Shown here in pieces: positions 59,440 to 64,000 of a stretch of DNA of 64,000 nucleotides; positions within the stretch are counted from its first letter, which is position 1, and every line of letters starts with the position of its first letter. Both the position numbers and the translations under genes were made by a program. Under the pieces are notes generated by a model. The model saw nothing but the letters and a program-made list of their open reading frames with translations. It ran no database searches and had not been told where the DNA came from. Source of the stretch: Rhodomicrobium lacus (GTDB lineage Bacteria; Pseudomonadota; Alphaproteobacteria; Rhizobiales; Rhodomicrobiaceae); NCBI RefSeq assembly GCF_003992725.1, contig NZ_RZNF01000001.1:91578-155577 (forward strand). The letters run 5' to 3'.

Positions 59440-60306
59440 GACTGTCACCGGTGGGAGTTCGGCTGCACTTCGTTCGCTTGCCGGCTTGCTGGAGATGGCA
59501 ACGAGACGCGGAGATTTGGAGGGCGCGCCTCTCTCGTCCATCTTCGCCGGGCTATGGGAGCCGCGTCAATGCGCAGACCGGAAATTCGACGCGGGCGTGC
59601 TGGAGAGGCCGGGCCGAAGAAATACATCGCATCGCGCTTCCGCCACCCCAGGATTTGTTCCTTGCCTGTCAGTTCGCGCATGATCGGACTTTGGGGGCCA
59701 TCGCGTGACGACGGCCCCCCCAAGCTTGCTGCCCTGAACGCGTTTTCATGCACGATCCAGTATGCACCTTGCTCAAAAACGCTCCATCCACTGGCGCGCT
59801 GCATGCGTCCACGGATGCGGCACAGGACCGATCTTCCGATAGACCGCCAGCGAAAAGACTGCCGCCGCATCCCAGTCGCGAGGATGCTCCCCGCTAAGCG
59901 GCAGTAGGAGGCTTTCGCATTCGGGAACGGCACTGTCGCACGGTTGCAAAGTGCCTTGTGCTTGTTGCTTTCAACCCGAACTGGTGCCCATCTTGTGGCA
60001 TAGCCGCGAGCTTAACAAGCCGCCTGTCGCCGCTGTCTACAAGCTGGGGACAATTGTCGGGCAGTTGCGGCTACGTGTCCACAAACGACGAGAAACGTCT
60101 CTCCCCGGATTTTACACATCATTGAAAAACATGATTTTTTGTATCGGCAGCGAAGCCGCGTCCGAATGGATCGGGTGTGCGGCGGCCGGTGTGGAAAATT
60201 CGGCGCAGGCGCGTTTGCGGCGTGGGGTCCTCGGGCTGATCCGGACGTACACGGATAAATTGCAACCCGCGCTGCCGGTTAGATGCAGCGCGGGGATCGC
60301 CGCCGC
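59440..60306. other. 867-base gene-free region
   Basis: No convincing gene on either strand; the open frames here have Arg/Pro/Ser shadow composition and lack ribosome sites. The rarA promoter should lie in the left part. An imperfect hairpin (GGGGGCC at 59693-59699 with GGCCCCC at 59713-59719) and the palindrome GACAATTGTC (60049-60058) are visible, and a short AT-rich patch lies at 60115-60145. It could encode a small RNA, but I cannot match it to RNase P, 6S, tmRNA or 4.5S RNA. Confidence 0.55.
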
Positions 60307-60711
60307 CTACTTCGCCGAGGACGGCCTGAAATCGAGCGCCACCCCGTTCATGCAGTAGCGCAAGCCCGCGGGACGCGGCCCGTCCGGAAACACGTGCCCA
60401 AGATGAGCGTCGCAGCGTGCGCAACGCACCTCCGTGCGGTTCATCATGAAGGAATGATCCTCGTGCGTCGTGATGGCATCCTTATCCACGGGGCTCGTGA
60501 AGCTCGGCCAGCCGGACCCCGAATCATACTTCGCATCCGAGGCGAACAACGGCGCGCCACAGCAGACGCAGGCGAACACGCCTTCGCGCTTTTCGTCGTT
60601 CAGCGGGCTGGACGCCGCTCGTTCCGTCCCGTGCTGACGCGTGACCTTGTATTGCTCGGGCGTCAGTTTCGCTCGCCACTCCGCATCGCTCTTTATCATG
60701 CGCTCGGTCAT
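60307..60711 (-). CDS. msrB: peptide-methionine (R)-S-oxide reductase
   Basis: A 134-residue repair enzyme reducing methionine R-sulphoxide in proteins. Two CXXC zinc motifs are present (CVCC at 48-51 and CARC at 97-100); the catalytic cysteine is Cys120 in [22 protein letters not shown] is a standard MsrB segment. The ATG has GAGGAGG eight bases upstream, clearly better than the upstream frame start. Cytoplasmic, thioredoxin-dependent. Confidence 0.97.
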   Translation of the reverse strand: MTERMIKSDAEWRAKLTPEQYKVTRQHGTERAASSPLNDEKREGVFACVCCGAPLFASDAKYDSGSGWPSFTSPVDKDAITTHEDHSFMMNRTEVRCARCDAHLGHVFPDGPRPAGLRYCMNGVALDFRPSSAK

Positions 60712-60848
60712 TGACCCGACCTCCTCTCGCATTCTTCTTGAATGTGTTATGTGGAGGCCGGTAGCCTTTTTGAAGAGGGCGCCCCCGCAGTCACCCTGCC
60801 CTTCCGCTCACAACGGCGTCATCCGTCCGGCCTCCGAGAATCACCGCA

Positions 60849-62267
60849 ATGATCATGTCCTTCAGATCTCTCCGTCTTGGTATCGCGGCCCTCGCCGTGC
60901 TGACAGGCTCGACGCCTGCCATGGCCGCCGGACCTTCGCCGGATGGCGCTGGCCTGAGCCTCCTGTGGTGTCTGCCTTTCGCTGGCGTGCTCCTGTCGCT
61001 TGCGCTCCTGCCGATGATCGCGCCGCATTTCTGGCATCGGCGGCAGGGACTGGTCGCGCTCGTCTGGGGGCTTCTCTTCCTCGTGCCGTTTGCAGGCGCC
61101 TTCGGTTTATCCGCAACGCTGCATCAACTGCTCGATGTGGCGCTGCTGGAATACATCCCCTTTATCGTGCTGATCGGCTCGCTTTACATCATCGCGGGCG
61201 GCATCTGGCTCGGCGGCAGCCTCAGCGGGTCGCCCGGCCAGAACACGGCGATCATGGCCGCCGGAACGGGCATCGCAAGTTTCGTCGGAACGACCGGCGC
61301 TGCGATGATCTTCATCCGCCCGCTGATGCGCGCGAATCGCAGCCGGACGCATCAGGCTCATCTCGTGATCTTCTTCATCTTCCTCGTCTGCAACGTCGGA
61401 GGCGCGTTGACCCCGCTCGGCGATCCCCCGCTCTTCCTCGGCTATCTGAAGGGCGTGCCGTTTTCCTGGCCGTTCCAGCATCTGTGGCCGCATACGCTTC
61501 TGCTCGCGGCCATTCTTCTCGGCTGGTTCTATCTGATCGACCGCCGCTATTACAAAACCGAGACGCCGCGCGAGCACCGGCTCGGCGGCGAGGGCCTGAA
61601 GATCTGGGGCGTGGTGAACCTGCCGCTGATCGCGGGCGTGGTGTTCGCGGTTGCGGCAAGCGGCACGACCTTTATCGGACCTGTCGACATCGCGGGTGTC
61701 GAGGTGCGCGGCGAAAGCCTTGTGCGCGACGCGGCGCTTGTCGCCCTCGCCTTCTTGTCGTTGGCGCTGACCCCGCTCAAGGCGCGCCGACAGAACGAAT
61801 TCAGCTGGGGCCCCGTTATCGAGGTGGCGAAACTGTTCGCTGCGATCTTCGTGACCATCGTGCCGGCGATTGCCATCCTGAAGGCGGGCGAGCACGGTGC
61901 GGCTGCGCCGTTGTTCGCCGCCCTCGGCACCGCCGACGCTCCGAATCACATCGCCTATTTCTGGCTGACCGGGCTGCTTTCGAGCTTCCTCGACAATGCG
62001 CCGGCCTATCTCGTCTTCTTCAACGCGGCGGGCGGCGACGCGGCGGCGCTCTCCGGTCCGCTCGCTTCGACGCTGGCCGCCATCTCGGCGGGCGCGGTCT
62101 TCATGGGCGCGCTCACCTATATCGGCAACGCGCCGAACTTCATGGTTCGCGCCATCGCCGAGCATCAAGGCGTCAAGATGCCGAGTTTCTTCGGCTTCAT
62201 GGTGTGGTCGGGGGCCTTCATGATTCCACCGCTCCTGCTGATGACAGCGCTGTTTTTCGCCGGCTGA
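60849..62267 (+). CDS. Na+/H+ antiporter-like (CitMHS_2/NhaD-type) membrane protein
   Basis: A 472-residue inner-membrane protein with a signal-anchor-like N-terminus and about ten hydrophobic helices. Segments GGALTPLGDPPLFLG and TGLLSSFLDNAPAYL are the paired discontinuous helices of the ion transporter superfamily, as in NhaD and CitMHS_2 proteins. The likely activity is Na+/H+ exchange, but citrate-type transport is the alternative. The tRNA-Thr gene follows about 180 bases downstream. Confidence 0.85.
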   Translation: MIMSFRSLRLGIAALAVLTGSTPAMAAGPSPDGAGLSLLWCLPFAGVLLSLALLPMIAPHFWHRRQGLVALVWGLLFLVPFAGAFGLSATLHQLLDVALLEYIPFIVLIGSLYIIAGGIWLGGSLSGSPGQNTAIMAAGTGIASFVGTTGAAMIFIRPLMRANRSRTHQAHLVIFFIFLVCNVGGALTPLGDPPLFLGYLKGVPFSWPFQHLWPHTLLLAAILLGWFYLIDRRYYKTETPREHRLGGEGLKIWGVVNLPLIAGVVFAVAASGTTFIGPVDIAGVEVRGESLVRDAALVALAFLSLALTPLKARRQNEFSWGPVIEVAKLFAAIFVTIVPAIAILKAGEHGAAAPLFAALGTADAPNHIAYFWLTGLLSSFLDNAPAYLVFFNAAGGDAAALSGPLASTLAAISAGAVFMGALTYIGNAPNFMVRAIAEHQGVKMPSFFGFMVWSGAFMIPPLLLMTALFFAG

Positions 62268-62445
62268 TAAGGCGCAAGGCGTCAAGCGGCCGAGGCGAGC
62301 GGAGCTGCAACGCCGTCATAGCGGTTCCTGCGCGTCTTTTAAGCCGCTGAAACCGCTCATTGAACGATATCGCGTCGAATTGCCTGAGATGATCGCTTAT
62401 GAGGTCTTGCACCTTGGCGGCGGCTGTGGCAGTTTCCGCCGCATC

Positions 62446-62520
<75 letters not shown>

Positions 62521-63122
62521 TCCATCCCCCTGACATCTCCGAGAAAAGCGCGCCTTGCGAGGGCGAGCAGCGATAGTCCCCGGCTTCCGCGCATTCCGGC
62601 AGAATCGTGGAATAGGTCTGCCTCCCATGACGCTTACATAATCTCACTCCAGGGTGGCATCGTTCAGTTTCGTGGAGCGAACCGTAAGGCATGCGAAGCG
62701 GCGCTCATCGCGCCGATTTCGGGATACGGGGGCGGCGCGTGTCGACATCGCTCGGACGTCGCAAATAAGTTCGACGACTTGTTGCGGACGCGGTTTGCCG
62801 TTTTGGAGCTTTTTTCAAGCGTGGCATCGCGGCTGCCGGCGCGCTCACATTCTGCGCAGCCGTCACGCTTGCCGCAGCCGTGTTGCGAACTGTCTGTCCG
62901 CAGGAGCAACCACTTCATCCGGTTTGCCGTCAGCGATTGACTTGCTGACAGGCTTCCAGATTTCTTCCGTCCCAGCCGCCGACCGTCGCCCCAACGAGTG
63001 CCGAATGCTGCCCGGAACTGCCTTTCATCAGGATGAGGCGATCAACCCGCACCCAAACGAAGCCGTCTGATCGCGGATTGATCGAATCCGTATCGGCATC
63101 GCCGACGAGGGCGCCGGACTTC

Positions 63123-63162
63123 AAATGCGACCAAGGGTGAATCGGCGGCTTTGGTCGCATTT
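63123..63162. repeat. 12-bp-arm hairpin A
   Basis: AAATGCGACCAA (63123-63134) and TTGGTCGCATTT (63151-63162) are exact reverse complements around 16 bases. It lies in gene-free sequence 140 bases downstream of the repeat-protein stop (minus strand). Confidence 0.85.
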
Positions 63163-63195
63163 AAAGTTCATAAGGCGCTCCGGAAATTAAAGTTT

Positions 63196-63267
63196 GGAGC
63201 GGCTCGTGAATTTGAAATCGGCAATGCGCTCGTCAAAAAGCGAGGCCGATTTCAAATCCGCCGCTCC
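63196..63267. repeat. two-step hairpin B
   Basis: Outer arms GGAGCGGC (63196-63203) and GCCGCTCC (63260-63267) enclose inner arms TTTGAAATCGGC (63211-63222) and GCCGATTTCAAA (63245-63256), all perfect, giving a 20-bp broken stem with a 7/3 internal loop. CGCTCC just before (63176-63181) can alternatively pair with GGAGCG, so two structures compete. It sits 33 bases after the repeat-protein stop on the minus strand. Confidence 0.85.
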
Positions 63268-63299
63268 AGAATGAAATGCCGCCTTGGGGCAGCGTTCGA

Positions 63300-64000
63300 T
63301 TACAGCCCGCTTTCGCAGCCAAAACCACCGGGCTTGCGGCCATATTCCTTCGTGCCCGGGTAGTGGTTGAACCCGCTCTTGTCCACCCACACAACCGAAC
63401 CGGGGCACTTGGCCGCCGCTTCACGCTCGCTGGCGAACTGACCGCGCTTCGGCTTTTCGACGCTGACCTTTGCCGGACCGGAGCCCGCCTCGTCTTCGCC
63501 CTTGCGCTTCTTCGGCTTGGCGTTTTCTTCTTCCTTCGCGGCAGCCTTGGCCTTCTGCTTCTTCTCGCCGTCTTCTGCTTTCACCTTCTTCTCGGGCGCG
63601 GCTTTCGCGGCTTCCTTGGCCTTGGCTGGCTCCGCAGGCTTTTCCTTCTTTTCGCCTTCAGCCTTGGCAGCTTCGGAAGCGGGCTTCTTCGGCTCTTCCG
63701 CCTTGACCGCCTCGGCCACAGGCTTTTTCGCCTCGTCGGCTTTCACGGCTTCCTTCGCGGGCTCGGCAGGCTTTTCAGCGGCGGCGGGCTGGGCCACCTT
63801 CGCTGCATCGTCAGCCTTCGCAGGCTGATGCGCATGCTCGGGCTTCTTCGGCTCTTCCGCCTTTACCGCCTCGGCCACAGGCTTTTTCGCCTCGTCGGCT
63901 TTCGCAGCGTCCTTCGCGGGCTCGGCAGGCTTTTCGGCGGCGGCGGGTTGGGCCACCTTCGCCGCATCGTCAGCCTTCGCAGGCTGATGCGCATGCTCGG
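63300..64000 (-). CDS. Lys/Ala/Glu/Pro repeat protein, 5' end outside the window
   Basis: A partial gene whose frame is still open at the right edge; 233 codons plus the stop are visible. Most of it is Lys/Ala/Glu/Pro with two near-identical 53-residue tandem repeats (AEKPAEPAK, DEAKKPVAEA, KAEEPKKP). The C-terminal about 45 residues are different and folded-looking: CPGSVVWVDKSGFNHYPGT ending in a Gly/Cys-containing tail, a short module seen at the end of other alphaproteobacterial exported proteins. The N-terminus is missing, so a signal peptide cannot be checked. Function unknown. Confidence 0.8.
   Translation of the reverse strand, partial: EHAHQPAKADDAAKVAQPAAAEKPAEPAKDAAKADEAKKPVAEAVKAEEPKKPEHAHQPAKADDAAKVAQPAAAEKPAEPAKEAVKADEAKKPVAEAVKAEEPKKPASEAAKAEGEKKEKPAEPAKAKEAAKAAPEKKVKAEDGEKKQKAKAAAKEEENAKPKKRKGEDEAGSGPAKVSVEKPKRGQFASEREAAAKCPGSVVWVDKSGFNHYPGTKEYGRKPGGFGCESGL
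63683..64000. repeat. 159-bp tandem repeat inside the Lys/Ala-rich gene
   Basis: Units 63683-63841 and 63842-64000 align end to end with few differences, period 159 bases (53 codons). The array reaches the window edge, so more copies may follow. Confidence 0.9.

Larger units (their letters stand above)
62521..63299. other. gene-free region rich in inverted repeats
   Basis: About 780 bases between the tRNA and the repeat protein. Short open frames exist but none has a ribosome site or recognisable product. The right third (from about 63070) is dense in hairpins, including CGGATT/AATCCG near 63076, TCGGC/GCCGA, and the two larger ones annotated separately. No integrase or tRNA 3'-end duplication is seen, so it is not an obvious integration site. 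Confidence 0.55.

Noticed and set aside
59445..59933. 162-codon minus-strand frame upstream of rarA
   Set aside because: Arg/Pro/Ser-rich, no ribosome site; overlaps the rarA promoter region.
59951..60358. 135-codon plus-strand frame
   Set aside because: Poor composition and it overlaps the end of msrB on the other strand.
62930..63160. 76-codon minus-strand frame in the hairpin region
   Set aside because: It passes through hairpin A and lacks a ribosome site; conservation would be needed.

Overview
The window reads as a stretch of alphaproteobacterial chromosome, most likely from the Hyphomicrobiales (rhizobial order). The base composition is GC-rich. Several lineage-typical genes are present: a GapR/DUF2312 nucleoid protein, a DUF1127 protein, DUF2865 and DUF3108 envelope proteins, a Cys-less L36 protein, an hslVU cluster divergent from hisB, a LpoA-like/rsmI/yraN/gshB block, and Irr-box-like sites near iron genes. 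A Rhodomicrobium/Hyphomicrobium-like source is plausible, but species cannot be fixed from the sequence alone. I see no phage, IS element, plasmid or CRISPR array. This is mainly core genome with a few accessory islands.

Layout. 0.2-1.4 kb: flavodoxin and an overlapping DUF2023 gene behind repeated TTAGAA sites, closed by an intrinsic terminator. 1.45-4.4 kb: a LysR regulator divergent from a DUF1127 gene, then three unrecognised genes. 4.6-9.1 kb: CPA2 antiporter, a secreted protein, rpmJ, rdgB, hemW. 9.2-14.5 kb: LpoA-like lipoprotein, rsmI, yraN, gshB, yifB. 14.6-21 kb: glutamate synthase gltB-gltD on the minus strand. 21.5-24.3 kb: two translationally coupled membrane GTPases. 24.4-28 kb: gapR, an N-formylglutamate amidohydrolase family gene, an ABC-F ATPase. 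28.2-31.3 kb: iron storage (bfd, bfr), carbonic anhydrase, FUSC protein. 31.4-37.9 kb: CAP lipoprotein, kup, an MDR oxidoreductase, a Tyr/Arg/His-rich secreted protein, an acyl-CoA synthetase, a small lipoprotein. 38-41.5 kb: ppx/gppA, rlmE, DUF2865. 41.8-45.5 kb: cysS, cimA, DUF423. 45.8-49.5 kb: an Ala/Lys-rich basic protein, a SHOCT protein, hslU, hslV. 49.6-52.5 kb: hisB, DUF2628, hisH, hisA, with a small antisense gene between hisH and hisA. 52.7-59.4 kb: DUF3108 protein, a SUV3/MgpS-like helicase, an S4 protein, rarA. 60.3-64 kb: msrB, an Na+/H+ antiporter-like protein, tRNA-Thr(GGT), a hairpin-rich gene-free stretch, and a Lys/Ala/Glu/Pro repeat protein running off the right edge.

Themes. 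Iron: flavodoxin (a ferredoxin substitute), bacterioferritin and its ferredoxin all have the same TTAGAA-N3-TTAT-like sites upstream, suggesting one Irr-type regulon. Nitrogen and amino acids: gltBD, his genes, cimA, cysS. Envelope and ion balance: CPA2, Kup, FUSC, Na+/H+ antiporter, LpoA-like lipoprotein and several secreted low-complexity proteins.

The least described elements are the two-GTPase operon, the DUF2023-flavodoxin pair, the antisense ORF with a Cas2/VapD-like predicted fold inside the his cluster, the helicase with a long Arg/Gly-rich tail, and the hairpin cluster at 63.1-63.3 kb. All assignments come from reading the sequence; no database search was run.
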